Below, piece after piece: positions 23,243 through 30,805 of a stretch of 35,393 nucleotides of DNA. Positions within the stretch are counted from its first letter, which is position 1. The number at the start of each line of letters is the position of its first letter. Source of the DNA: Deltaproteobacteria bacterium (lineage in GTDB: Bacteria > Bdellovibrionota > FAC87 > UBA2466); contig VGSE01000007.1 in assembly GCA_016875135.1 (NCBI GenBank), forward strand, positions 1 through 35,393. Reading direction: 5' to 3'. Made by a program: the position numbers and the translations under genes. Under the pieces are notes generated by a model. The model worked only from the letters and a program-made list of their open reading frames with translations, searched no databases and had not been told where the DNA came from.

Positions 23243-24211
23243 ATGGAAACACTACAAAAAGACCCACACCGCTGGATTTATCCAGATATCACTCCCTATA
23301 ATACAGGGAAACTTAAAGTCTCAGAACTTCATGAGATCTATTATGAAGAAAGCGGCAATCCCAAAGGAAAGCCTGTTTGCTTTGTTCATGGTGGCCCTGG
23401 CGGAGGGACTGAGCCTAAACACAGAAGATATTTTGATCCTCGAAAGTATCGCATCATTTTATTCGATCAACGTGGTTGTGGCCAAAGCACTCCTCATGCC
23501 TCCTTAATCGACAATACAACTTGGCATTTAGTCGAAGACATGGAAAAGCTTCGCACCCATCTCAGAATTGAAAGATGGCAAGTCTTTGGAGGCTCCTGGG
23601 GAAGCACTCTCGCTCTTGCCTATGCGGAAACTCACTCCGACCGAGTCACTGAACTTGTTTTAAGAGGCATTTTTCTTCTTCGAAAAAAAGAGATCGATTG
23701 GTTTTATCAAAAAGGGGCAAGTGAAATTTTCCCTGATGCCTGGGAACCCTACTGGAACCATATTCCAGAGAATGAACGCCATGATATGGTTTCGGCCTAT
23801 TACAAGCGTCTCACTCATTCAGACAAAAAAATTCAGATAGAAGCGGCTAAAGCTTGGAGCGTTTGGGAAGGAAGCACCAGTAAACTTTTTCCAGATCCTG
23901 ATTTTATTTCTCATTATGGAGAAGATGAATTTGCTATCGCTTTTTCTCGAGTCGAATGCCATTACTTTATCAACAAAGGCTTTATGGAAATCGATGGACA
24001 GCTTTTAAGAAACATCGATAAAATTCGCCATATCCCAGCTGTAATTGTGCAGGGAAGATATGATGTCGTTTGTCCCATGGACAGCGCTTGGGCACTTCAT
24101 CGGGCTTGGCCTGAAGCAGAGTTGATTGTAGTTCCCGATGCAGGCCATTCGGCTTTCGAGACTGGAATTTCAAAGGGGCTCATTGCGGCAACTGATAAAT
24201 TTGCAAAGTAA
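23243..24211 (+). CDS. pip: Proline iminopeptidase (S33 alpha/beta hydrolase)
   Basis: A 322-residue protein from ATG 23243, where homology-type sequence begins (WIYPDITPYNTGKL); a GTG 12 codons upstream is less likely. It removes N-terminal proline from peptides in the cytoplasm. The oxyanion HGGPGGG (49-55), FDQRGCGQS, the nucleophile elbow GGSWGS (S118), the acid in GRYDVVCP and the histidine in DAGHSAFE form a complete catalytic triad. WSVWEGSTSKL in the cap domain is typical of the family. The length is normal. The neighbouring genes do not suggest a specific pathway. Confidence 0.94.
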   Translation: METLQKDPHRWIYPDITPYNTGKLKVSELHEIYYEESGNPKGKPVCFVHGGPGGGTEPKHRRYFDPRKYRIILFDQRGCGQSTPHASLIDNTTWHLVEDMEKLRTHLRIERWQVFGGSWGSTLALAYAETHSDRVTELVLRGIFLLRKKEIDWFYQKGASEIFPDAWEPYWNHIPENERHDMVSAYYKRLTHSDKKIQIEAAKAWSVWEGSTSKLFPDPDFISHYGEDEFAIAFSRVECHYFINKGFMEIDGQLLRNIDKIRHIPAVIVQGRYDVVCPMDSAWALHRAWPEAELIVVPDAGHSAFETGISKGLIAATDKFAK

Positions 24212-24306
24212 TAAAGCAATAGGGAGAGCTCACAAAACTTTGCTATAAGACGACGAGTGCCTCCGCCTCGCTCAAGAACAATTCTGTCTGTAAAAAAGCT
24301 CCCTTT

Positions 24307-25479
24307 TTAATTAAAGGCCGGGGTTCCAGTGATTTCTTGCCCTAATACTAAAAGATGAATGTCATTAGTGCCTTCATAGGTGTAGACCGTTTCCAGGTTA
24401 GCCATATGTCTCATCGTTTTGTATTCATCCATGATCCCATTGGCTCCCAAAATATCTCGACAAGTTCTAGCCACGTCTAAAGCCATCTGCACACAAACCT
24501 GTTTAGCCATGCTAACTTGAGCGGGCTGGATTTTCTTTTGATCTTTGATTTGAGACAGACGAAATACTAAAAGCTGTGCTTGAGTGATTTGAGTCGCCAT
24601 GATGGCTAATTTTCGTTGAACCAACTGGAATGAGGTCAACGGCTTCTTAAATAGAATTCTATTTTTTGCAAAATTTAAAGCCTCTAAATAACAAGCCTCT
24701 GCAGCACCAATCACTCCCCAAGCAATGCCAAATCTAGCTTGATTGAGACATTGAAGCGCCGACTTTAAGCCTTCGGTTTTGGGAAGCAAAGCGGATTTGG
24801 GAAGTTTCACACGGTCAAAAATAAGCTCCGAAGTCACAGAGGCTCTTAGAGAGAGTTTGTTCTGCATCTTAATGACTTGGACCCCTTCCAAATCTAGCGG
24901 CACAAGAAAACCCCTAATTCCCTCGACCATTCTTGCCCAAACAACAGCGATTTCGGCTAGGTTTCCATTAGTAATCCACATTTTCGAACCCTGAAGAAGA
25001 TAGTGATCTCCACTATCTTGAACCACGGTCTTCATAGCCCCGGGATCCGAGCCCCCTTCTGACTCACTCAATCCAAAGCATCCGACACTCTGTCCTTTGG
25101 CAAGTCTAGGCAACCAAAACGATTTTTGTTCCTCTGTCCCAAAAGCATGAATCGGAAACATAACCAACGCCCCTTGAACAGAAGCGGCACTTCTAATTCC
25201 GGAATCACACCGTTCAAGCTCTTTCATGACTAAGCCGTAGCTGATGCTGTCCATTCCCGGCAAACCATAGCCTACTAGATTGGGGCCCATGAGTCCCATC
25301 GCACCCATTTTGGATAGAATCGAAATAGGAAACGACTCTTTCCGATAGGACTCTACAATCAAGGGCTCAATTTCCTTTTGAACAAATTCTCGAACTGAGT
25401 TCTGAATCTGTTTCTGCTCTAACGAGAGCAAAGATTGAATTTCCGCAAAATCGGGATAGGGATGAAAAAAGGTCGACAT
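24307..25479 (-). CDS. gcdH: Glutaryl-CoA dehydrogenase (acyl-CoA dehydrogenase family)
   Basis: A 390-residue flavoprotein from ATG 25479 (AAAGG five bases upstream). A TTG seven codons earlier is unlikely. It oxidises and decarboxylates glutaryl-CoA to crotonyl-CoA in lysine and tryptophan breakdown. CDSGIRSAASVQ matches the glutaryl-binding Arg-Ser segment. GLSESEGGSDPGAMKT is the family signature, followed by KMWITNG, RFGIAWGVIGAAEAC and the catalytic Glu in VYTYEGTNDIHLLVLGQEITG. These features favour gcdH over short-chain acyl-CoA dehydrogenases. No ETF genes are nearby. Confidence 0.93.
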   Translation of the reverse strand: MSTFFHPYPDFAEIQSLLSLEQKQIQNSVREFVQKEIEPLIVESYRKESFPISILSKMGAMGLMGPNLVGYGLPGMDSISYGLVMKELERCDSGIRSAASVQGALVMFPIHAFGTEEQKSFWLPRLAKGQSVGCFGLSESEGGSDPGAMKTVVQDSGDHYLLQGSKMWITNGNLAEIAVVWARMVEGIRGFLVPLDLEGVQVIKMQNKLSLRASVTSELIFDRVKLPKSALLPKTEGLKSALQCLNQARFGIAWGVIGAAEACYLEALNFAKNRILFKKPLTSFQLVQRKLAIMATQITQAQLLVFRLSQIKDQKKIQPAQVSMAKQVCVQMALDVARTCRDILGANGIMDEYKTMRHMANLETVYTYEGTNDIHLLVLGQEITGTPAFN

Positions 25480-25537
25480 GGCCTTTATTTCTACTCTCAA
25501 TTATCAAGGGCTGCAAAAAATGTTTTTTCACATGTCT

Positions 25538-25616
25538 TTGGCCTTCTATCAATCTTTGCAACTTAAAAAGAGAGATATCGGACCAGTTTCTTAAAAAACC
25601 ACCTCAACTGGGGCAC
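25538..25616 (+). repeat. Dispersed intergenic repeat, copy C
   Basis: TTGGCCT (25538-25544) can pair, with wobbles and one mismatch, with GGACCAG (25580-25586). The tail follows in diverged form (TTTCTTAAAAAACCAC, 25587-25602). It shares CTTTGCAA and ATATCGGACCA with copy B. It lies between divergent gcdH and a lipoprotein gene. Confidence 0.75.
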
Positions 25617-25626
25617 ATATTGTTTT

Positions 25627-25647
25627 TTTACGCATAATCTTTACGCA
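25627..25647 (+). promoter_or_regulatory. TTTACGCA direct repeats, possible operator
   Basis: Two identical octamers, 25627-25634 and 25640-25647, are 13 bases apart, about 130 bases upstream of the lipoprotein start codon. The spacing is slightly more than one helix turn, consistent with a tandem regulator site; no regulator can be named. Confidence 0.3.
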
Positions 25648-25778
25648 ACTTTTTCACCACCGCTTAACAATAATTACACAAATTTATGACACACTGAGTC
25701 TTGTAGTGGCCTTTGTTGTACGTTGCCCTCCCGCGTAAAAAACGAAGTAATCCAAAAAACTAAACCGGAGGAACCCAT

Positions 25779-26366
25779 ATGTTTAACAAAACCATAGCAA
25801 TCTTTTCCATCGGGCTGATATTACTCGCCGCTTGCGGTCGAGAATACAATCGCTCGATGACCGAAGAACAGGCCCTAGACGCTTTAACCAATGTCACAGA
25901 GTTAAACGCCTATCATGCAGTTCGCAAGAGGCCTACCAAGCCTTCAGCTCCGCCTATTTCGGTCGCGGAATTAAAAGCGCTTCTTATTCAAATGGTAAAA
26001 GATGGAAAAATTAAAGTTCCAGTGAGCCCAGTTAGAGGAGCCACCGCTAATGATATCACTAATGCGCTCAATGCCATTAACGCTATCTTTGCGGCTATTC
26101 CTCAAACTAATGGTAAGTTGAGTTCTTTCACTCTTGCATTAAGTCTTATTGGCGTGTTCGCCGGTAATCTTCAGCAAGGTAAAATAGACTTAAACACTGT
26201 GCTTGCCATTTTAAATCAAGCACTGCCTTTAATCGCCGTTGCAGCTCCACAGTTTGTTCCTGTGGTGCAAGCTTTAATCGTGATCATTCCTTTAGTGGTT
26301 GCGATTATCAACACCCTAAAACCGCCTACAGCGATGTTAAAGACGATTGGGTTTAGTCAAGCCTAA
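25779..26366 (+). CDS. Small lipoprotein with hydrophobic C-terminal half, unknown function
   Basis: A 195-residue protein with a lipoprotein signal peptide: the lipobox is L-A-A-C with Cys19. A strong GGAGG ribosome site precedes the ATG by several bases. Residues about 20-75 are polar. From about 80 on the protein is Ala/Ile/Val/Leu-rich (NALNAINAIFAAI; LSLIGVFAG; a long hydrophobic stretch around 145-180), suggesting amphipathic helices that sit on or in the outer membrane. It has only the one cysteine, apart from any lost in processing. I do not recognise the family. It is alone on its strand and closed by a strong terminator. Confidence 0.8.
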   Translation: MFNKTIAIFSIGLILLAACGREYNRSMTEEQALDALTNVTELNAYHAVRKRPTKPSAPPISVAELKALLIQMVKDGKIKVPVSPVRGATANDITNALNAINAIFAAIPQTNGKLSSFTLALSLIGVFAGNLQQGKIDLNTVLAILNQALPLIAVAAPQFVPVVQALIVIIPLVVAIINTLKPPTAMLKTIGFSQA

Positions 26367-26381
26367 GAACCAATTCAAAAA

Positions 26382-26429
26382 AAAGGGGGATCTTTCTCAT
26401 AACGAGAAGGGTCCCCCTTTGGTTTTTTT
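26382..26429. terminator. Strong bidirectional intrinsic terminator
   Basis: AAAGGGGGATCTTTCTC (26382-26398) pairs over about 17 positions, with two G-T wobbles, with the segment 26404-26420; the loop is ATAAC. A run of seven T follows on the plus strand (26423-26429). On the minus strand the A-run at about 26377-26384 supplies the T-tract. It serves the convergent lipoprotein and secreted-protein genes. Confidence 0.92.
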
Positions 26430-26440
26430 AAAGACTACAA

Positions 26441-27124
26441 TTAACGTTTAACTGCAAAAACGTTCGCACTGTCTCCTCGAAAATCGTAAATAGAGTGAGA
26501 TTCAGAGGATTTTATGATAGTCGACACTTTGAATAGAGTCCCAAGAAGAACCGACCCAACAGGATTCTCTCTAGTTCCTACGTTGAGTACAGACACGTTT
26601 TCAACTTTATAATCAACGGTGTATCCCCACATAACATCTAAAGCAGTGGGAACGACTGCAACATTTTCCAAATACCTTCCTCTTCCTTGATAGTTTCCGC
26701 CGTAACGATGAATAAGCGAATAGGTTAGGTCGTACACTGTTATCCCATACAAATTTTTACCATACACGCGGTATGACTTCACTTGAAGCGGAGAAAAGCT
26801 CTCCAAGTCTTCAGAGCTTCTAACCCCTTTTGGTAAAGCATTAGCATAGAGATAGCTGACATTCACAACAGGTTTATTGCTTTCTACGATAGCCCACACC
26901 TTTTTTCCTAAGTTAATAATAGAGTCAAAAATAACATCTAGTTCTCCAGTCTCCATTTCCGATCGAGGAATCCCCATTTTATCCAGCTTAACCTCAAAGC
27001 TTTTGGGAGTTTTGATCTCTTCGACGTATTGATAGATATCGAGATCTTGATTATAGGATTCGGCAACCGGAGTTGCCATTATGCTGCTTGAAACCAATAA
27101 AACAGCGGTTAATATTGCTTTCAT
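26441..27124 (-). CDS. Exported protein of unknown function
   Basis: A 227-residue protein from ATG 27124, which has CAGGAG eight bases upstream; an earlier in-frame start at 27142 would place the ribosome site inside the gene. The signal peptide is MKAILTAVLLVSSSIMATPV. The mature protein contains no cysteine. It has beta-rich sequence with many Tyr/Val/Ser residues (SYLYANALPKG, YRVYGKNLYGITVYDLTYS, HRYGGNYQGRGRYLENVAVVP), suggesting a soluble beta-sandwich or periplasmic domain. I cannot assign a family. It is convergent with the small lipoprotein gene and shares its terminator. Confidence 0.78.
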   Translation of the reverse strand: MKAILTAVLLVSSSIMATPVAESYNQDLDIYQYVEEIKTPKSFEVKLDKMGIPRSEMETGELDVIFDSIINLGKKVWAIVESNKPVVNVSYLYANALPKGVRSSEDLESFSPLQVKSYRVYGKNLYGITVYDLTYSLIHRYGGNYQGRGRYLENVAVVPTALDVMWGYTVDYKVENVSVLNVGTRENPVGSVLLGTLFKVSTIIKSSESHSIYDFRGDSANVFAVKR

Positions 27125-27349
27125 GGAAGTCTCCTGACTCAAATAAGTTTTGAAATAGGAAAACTAGACCGCCTAGTATTCCCCCCGAATCTCGGCCTGC
27201 ACAAAACCAAAAACTAATCCAAGCCGATACGACTCACCATGCTAGAACAATGCGCCATTGACAAGTTCTTTTAAAGACAATGAATTTAGGTCGCCAGACA
27301 ACAGACTAAAGAATTGTATTTATTGGCTTTTTACGTTATCTTTACTCAC

Positions 27350-28852
27350 ATGAAAACTTTAACTAATACCCAAAAACTTCTCGCCCCCAAAGACAATTTC
27401 AACCTCCGCGACTATTCGGCAAGAGTCTTAATCGTTGATACCCGATTCTCATCCACGCAATTAAAAAAACATTTTGATGAAAAGACGGCGGCCAAAATCT
27501 CAAATTTTCTAGTAAGCAGAAAATTCAAATTTAAAGCTAAAAATCATCTAACCTTCGATCTTACCTCCAAACAAAAATTTTCAATTCTTGTTTTGCCCAA
27601 GAATTTAAGTGTTTTTTCTTCCTTAGAACTTTCTCGTGAAGTTTTAACTTCTCTGAAAGTTGAAAGCCCCGTCAACGTTCTCATCTTTCTCATAGGAACA
27701 AATGACTCTCAGGAAAAAATTCTGGTGGATAGCTTCACTTCGGCTGCCAAAATTTTAAATTACGAACCACCCAAATATAAAACTCCTTCAAAAAAAGAAG
27801 AGCCCCAAAAAAAAGAAAAACTTTCAGTATCGTTTAAACTTTCTCATGCCAGGTTGAGTGGATTGGAAAAAATCTTGGAATCTAGTCGGTCGTCTGCCGA
27901 AAAGACCAACTTAGTAAGACACCTTGTTCAAAGAGCAGGAAATGATCTTACCCCTGCCGTCTATGTGGCAACTGCAACTGAACTGGCTAAAAAAGCGGGA
28001 CTGAAAACTGAATTTTTCTCCTTCAACAAACTTGAAGAAATGAAGGCTGGTGCCTTTGTTGCAGTTGCTAAGGGCAGTGGGCACAACTCGAGCGGAATTC
28101 TTAAAATTTCCTATCAACCCAAAACGGCGAAGAAAAAAATTGCTTTGGTGGGAAAAGGGATCACTTTTGATACTGGCGGAAACAACCTGAAAACTGGCCC
28201 CCATATGTTTGGGATGAACAATGATATGGGAGGGAGTGCCGTTGCTTTAGCACTTTGTCTGCTTGCCGCCCAAGAAAAATGGTCAGTTCAAATCACGGGC
28301 TATCTCGCTATCACCGAAAACCTACTAACTGCCTCGGCCTATCGGCCCAATGACGTTATCACTTCTCTCAAGGGCAAGACGATCGAAGTCGTAGACACCG
28401 ATGCCGAAGGAAGAATGATCTTGGCCGATACTTTGACCTTGGCCTCAAGAGAAAAACCTCACTTGGTGCTGGATTTTGCAACTCTTACAGGCAGTGTTAT
28501 TCGGGCTCTAGGCACTCAATATTCAGGCGGATATTCCAACCGAAAATCACTTCTAAGACTCATTCGCAGAGCGGGCATCTTAAGTGGAGAAAGAGTATGG
28601 TCCTTTCCCAATGATTCTGATTATGGGCGTTGTTTAAAATCGGAAATCGCTGATATTAAACAATGTCGTCTCTCTGGCGGAGTCGATCACATCGAAGCTG
28701 CCTATTTCCTAAGCCAGTTTGTCGAAAAAGGGGTTGATTGGGTTCACATCGATCTTGGTGCAATGGATCCTGAAGAGGCCCTAGGTCATATTCCTAAAAA
28801 ACCAAGTGGCTTTGGAGTTCGCTTTGGTAAAGAGCTTATTCATTCACTTTAA
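27350..28852 (+). CDS. Leucyl aminopeptidase family protein (M17)
   Basis: A 500-residue protein from ATG 27350 (an upstream TTG adds 12 hydrophobic residues). The C-terminal catalytic half has the full M17 site: K269 and D274 in VGKGITFDTGG, K281, D292 in NDMGGSA, and D351, E353 and R355 in VDTDAEGRM. These positions nearly coincide with those of E. coli PepA. The canonical N-T-D-A-E-G-R-L is D-T-D-A-E-G-R-M here. The N-terminal half is a lysine-rich, diverged macro-like domain with a KKEEPQKKEK linker around 148-157. It probably removes N-terminal residues from cytoplasmic peptides, using two divalent metals. Repeat copy E begins nine bases after the stop. Confidence 0.9.
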   Translation: MKTLTNTQKLLAPKDNFNLRDYSARVLIVDTRFSSTQLKKHFDEKTAAKISNFLVSRKFKFKAKNHLTFDLTSKQKFSILVLPKNLSVFSSLELSREVLTSLKVESPVNVLIFLIGTNDSQEKILVDSFTSAAKILNYEPPKYKTPSKKEEPQKKEKLSVSFKLSHARLSGLEKILESSRSSAEKTNLVRHLVQRAGNDLTPAVYVATATELAKKAGLKTEFFSFNKLEEMKAGAFVAVAKGSGHNSSGILKISYQPKTAKKKIALVGKGITFDTGGNNLKTGPHMFGMNNDMGGSAVALALCLLAAQEKWSVQITGYLAITENLLTASAYRPNDVITSLKGKTIEVVDTDAEGRMILADTLTLASREKPHLVLDFATLTGSVIRALGTQYSGGYSNRKSLLRLIRRAGILSGERVWSFPNDSDYGRCLKSEIADIKQCRLSGGVDHIEAAYFLSQFVEKGVDWVHIDLGAMDPEEALGHIPKKPSGFGVRFGKELIHSL

Positions 28853-28860
28853 TTTGTTAC

Positions 28861-28892
28861 CTGCACCCTTTGAGTAAGCTTTTGAAGAGGCA
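28861..28892 (-). repeat. Dispersed intergenic repeat, copy E (tail only)
   Basis: On the minus strand this reads CCTCTTCAAAAGCTTACTCA (28890-28871) then AAGGGTGCAG, close to copy D. It lies directly after the M17 stop codon, as copy D lies after the collagen-like gene. No paired arms are clear beside it, so it may be a truncated copy. Confidence 0.75.
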
Positions 28893-28997
28893 TGTTGCGG
28901 CACAATACTGTTTTTGATAGAACTCCCGCTCAATGAAATCTCAAATTTTAAATTTAGATACCTTTCTTCTTAATTCAGATTGGTACAGTATTATTTT

Positions 28998-29843
28998 ATG
29001 ATTGAAATAGGTAAACAGAATCGATTGATGGTCGTAGAAAGAACCCCAGGAAGACTCTTTCTCGATGGAGGTTCTGAAGGAAAAATTGCGCTGATGACCC
29101 AAGAGGCTCCACCCGACTGCCAGGTGGGAAGTGTGCTCTCAGTATTTATCTATACTGATGCTCATGGGGAGCTTGTTGCAACCACTAAAATCCCGATGAC
29201 GAGTGTCGGCGAATTCGCCTCTCTCAAAGTAGCTTCGATACAAAAGGTTGGGGCCTTTTTGAATTGGGGACTGCCGAAAGATCTGTTTTTGCCTTTCAGA
29301 GAACAAACTAGAGAGTTAAGAGTCGGGGATAAAGTGGTCGTCTATCTCTATCTGGATAGTAGCCAGCGTATTTCGGCTTCGATGAGAGTCGAAAAGTATT
29401 TGGATAAAAGACCTGAAAACTATTATGAAGGGCTTAAAGTTAACCTTTTTATTTTTAGCGCGACCGATTTGGGCTTTAAAGCCATTATCAATGGACGCCA
29501 CTTAGGAATTCTTTATAAGAATGAGATCTACCAACCCCTTCATATTGGACAACAAGTAGAAGGGTATATCCAATTTGTTCGAGAAGACGGGAAGATCGAT
29601 TTAAGTCTTCAGCCTTCCGGATATCGGGGGGTTAAGGATTTTGGGCAGAAAATTTTGGACCTCCTTGAAAAAGGGGGCGGTTTTTTAGCAGTAACTGACA
29701 AATCCTCGGCCGATGAGATTAAGAATCTTTTTGGCTTGAGTAAAAAGAAATACAAAATGACCGTTGGAACTCTCTACAAAAAAAATCTCATCACTATTGA
29801 GGAAGAAGGGATTCGATTAAGGAAACCCAAAAGTGGAAAGTAA
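28998..29843 (+). CDS. cvfB: S1-domain RNA-binding protein, CvfB family
   Basis: A 281-residue protein from ATG 28998. The CvfB/YitL pattern is visible: an N-terminal S1-like barrel (about 1-60), a second (GEFASLKVASIQKVGAFLNWGLPKDLFLPF, across 65-95), a third (KVNLFIFSATDLGFKAIINGRHLGILYKNEIYQ, across 145-180) with GQQVEGYIQFVREDGKIDLSLQP, and a C-terminal winged helix (about 220-275). CvfB-type proteins bind RNA and affect virulence gene expression in Gram-positives; the role here is unproven. No clear ribosome site is seen. The following eIF1-like gene starts inside its 3' end, so they are cotranscribed. Confidence 0.88.
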   Translation: MIEIGKQNRLMVVERTPGRLFLDGGSEGKIALMTQEAPPDCQVGSVLSVFIYTDAHGELVATTKIPMTSVGEFASLKVASIQKVGAFLNWGLPKDLFLPFREQTRELRVGDKVVVYLYLDSSQRISASMRVEKYLDKRPENYYEGLKVNLFIFSATDLGFKAIINGRHLGILYKNEIYQPLHIGQQVEGYIQFVREDGKIDLSLQPSGYRGVKDFGQKILDLLEKGGGFLAVTDKSSADEIKNLFGLSKKKYKMTVGTLYKKNLITIEEEGIRLRKPKSGK

Positions 29844-30189
29844 ACTCGTCTATTCAACCGATTCTAAGCTCAATCAGAAATGCCCGAAATGTAAGGAGCT
29901 AGTGTCTAATTGCACTTGCCCTCCTTCGGTAGAACTTAAATCTTCAAACTTTACTGCGGTCCTAAGAATAGAAAAAACGGGTCGCTCAGGTAAAACAGTC
30001 ACGGTCATAGATGGGCTACCGAAAATTAATGTTTTTTTGAAAGACCTCACCAAAGTTCTTAAAAATCGTTGTGGCTCCGGTGGAACATTTAATCTTGAAG
30101 GTAAAGAGGGAACGATCGAAATCCAGGGTGATAAAAGAGACTTGGTCCGAAGGCTTTTGGCTGAGCGGGGAATAAGGACTAAAGGATAA
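29833..30189 (+). CDS. yciH: SUI1/eIF1-like translation factor (YciH family)
   Basis: A 118-residue protein starting with GTG at 29833, overlapping the end of cvfB by 11 bases; AAGGA lies about ten bases upstream. It begins with LVYSTD, typical of YciH. A probable zinc-knuckle follows (C17-x2-C20 and C27-x-C29), then the SUI1 fold with RSGKTVTVIDGLP, LKNRCGSGGTF, GTIEIQGD and RRLLAERGI. Such proteins can discriminate against aberrant translation initiation, as eIF1 does. The zinc-knuckle is more pronounced than in enterobacterial YciH. The overlap suggests it is translated together with the S1-domain protein. Confidence 0.93.
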   Translation: MESKLVYSTDSKLNQKCPKCKELVSNCTCPPSVELKSSNFTAVLRIEKTGRSGKTVTVIDGLPKINVFLKDLTKVLKNRCGSGGTFNLEGKEGTIEIQGDKRDLVRRLLAERGIRTKG

Positions 30190-30207
30190 TAAAGCCGTAA
30201 TTAAAAA

Positions 30208-30687
30208 TTACTCTACTGAAACCACTTCGTAATCCCGAAATTTATTTTGAATAAGAACTTCAAATTCCTCATGGAGTTTTCTACCCAAGAGCATCTCTCC
30301 GATGGGGGATTGCGGGGTTAAGATTTGTATGTTTTTTTCTTCGTAGTGAAGGTAAAGTCCTCCACCTTGGGGCATCAGTAAAAAGTAAGACACTTTATTA
30401 TCCGATTGAAGTCCCACAAGTGCGGTCGCTGAAATTTTATCCTCAGGTCCAAAATCTCTAATATCAATGTATTGGTAGGTTTTGATGATTTCTTCGAGTT
30501 CGGTAACCCGTTTCGCTTGAGCTCCGGCTAAGTACGAGGCCTCAAGACCCCTAGTGTCATACTGATCTTCGGCTTTACTGTCGGAGTGGATAGCCCCCTG
30601 ATAGGTCGATACCGCAGCTTGATTTAGAATATTTAAATCATTTTTGAGTTGTACTACGAAAGCGTCTACTAGTTTACGTTTGTCCAT
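30208..30687 (-). CDS. GreA/GreB family protein, divergent
   Basis: A 159-residue protein with an N-terminal helical part (AVSTYQGAIHSDSKAEDQYDTRGLEASYLAGAQAKRVTEL, spread over about 24-64) and a C-terminal FKBP-like GreA/B domain ending TPQSPIGEMLLGRKLHEEF. The first part is shared by a proteobacterial family annotated as GreA/GreB-related; its acidic residues E40, D41 and E49 occupy a coiled-coil-like region. It lacks the classic G-D-R-S-E-N-x-D-Y tip, so its activity on RNA polymerase may differ from GreB. It is convergent with yciH and is the second Gre-like gene in the window. Confidence 0.85.
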   Translation of the reverse strand: MDKRKLVDAFVVQLKNDLNILNQAAVSTYQGAIHSDSKAEDQYDTRGLEASYLAGAQAKRVTELEEIIKTYQYIDIRDFGPEDKISATALVGLQSDNKVSYFLLMPQGGGLYLHYEEKNIQILTPQSPIGEMLLGRKLHEEFEVLIQNKFRDYEVVSVE

Positions 30688-30756
30688 TGCAAAGCTCTTA
30701 ATAAAAAAATATTTGTCTTTTTTATTCGTTTTTCGACAAAAATGTCACCCTTTAAA

Positions 30757-30785
30757 TTGACGAAGGTTCCATTTCTAGTTTATCA
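30757..30785 (+). promoter_or_regulatory. Possible promoter for the homospermidine synthase operon
   Basis: TTGACG (30757-30762), one mismatch from the -35 consensus, is followed after 17 bases by TTATCA, a poor -10. It lies about 20 bases upstream of the hss start, just before the AAAGAGG ribosome site. The call is weak. Confidence 0.25.
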
Positions 30786-30805
30786 AACAATTAAAGAGGA
30801 AATAA

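Noticed and set aside
24212-24306. Possible terminator between convergent pip and gcdH (AGGGAG ... CTCCCT)
   Set aside because: The arms are about 70 bases apart, pairing is short and the T-run is modest; not convincing as a single intrinsic terminator.
25367-25561. Short minus-strand frame covering repeat copy C and the gcdH start
   Set aside because: It overlaps the true gcdH start in another frame and shares a few residues with a frame over copy B only because the repeat DNA is similar; no ribosome site.
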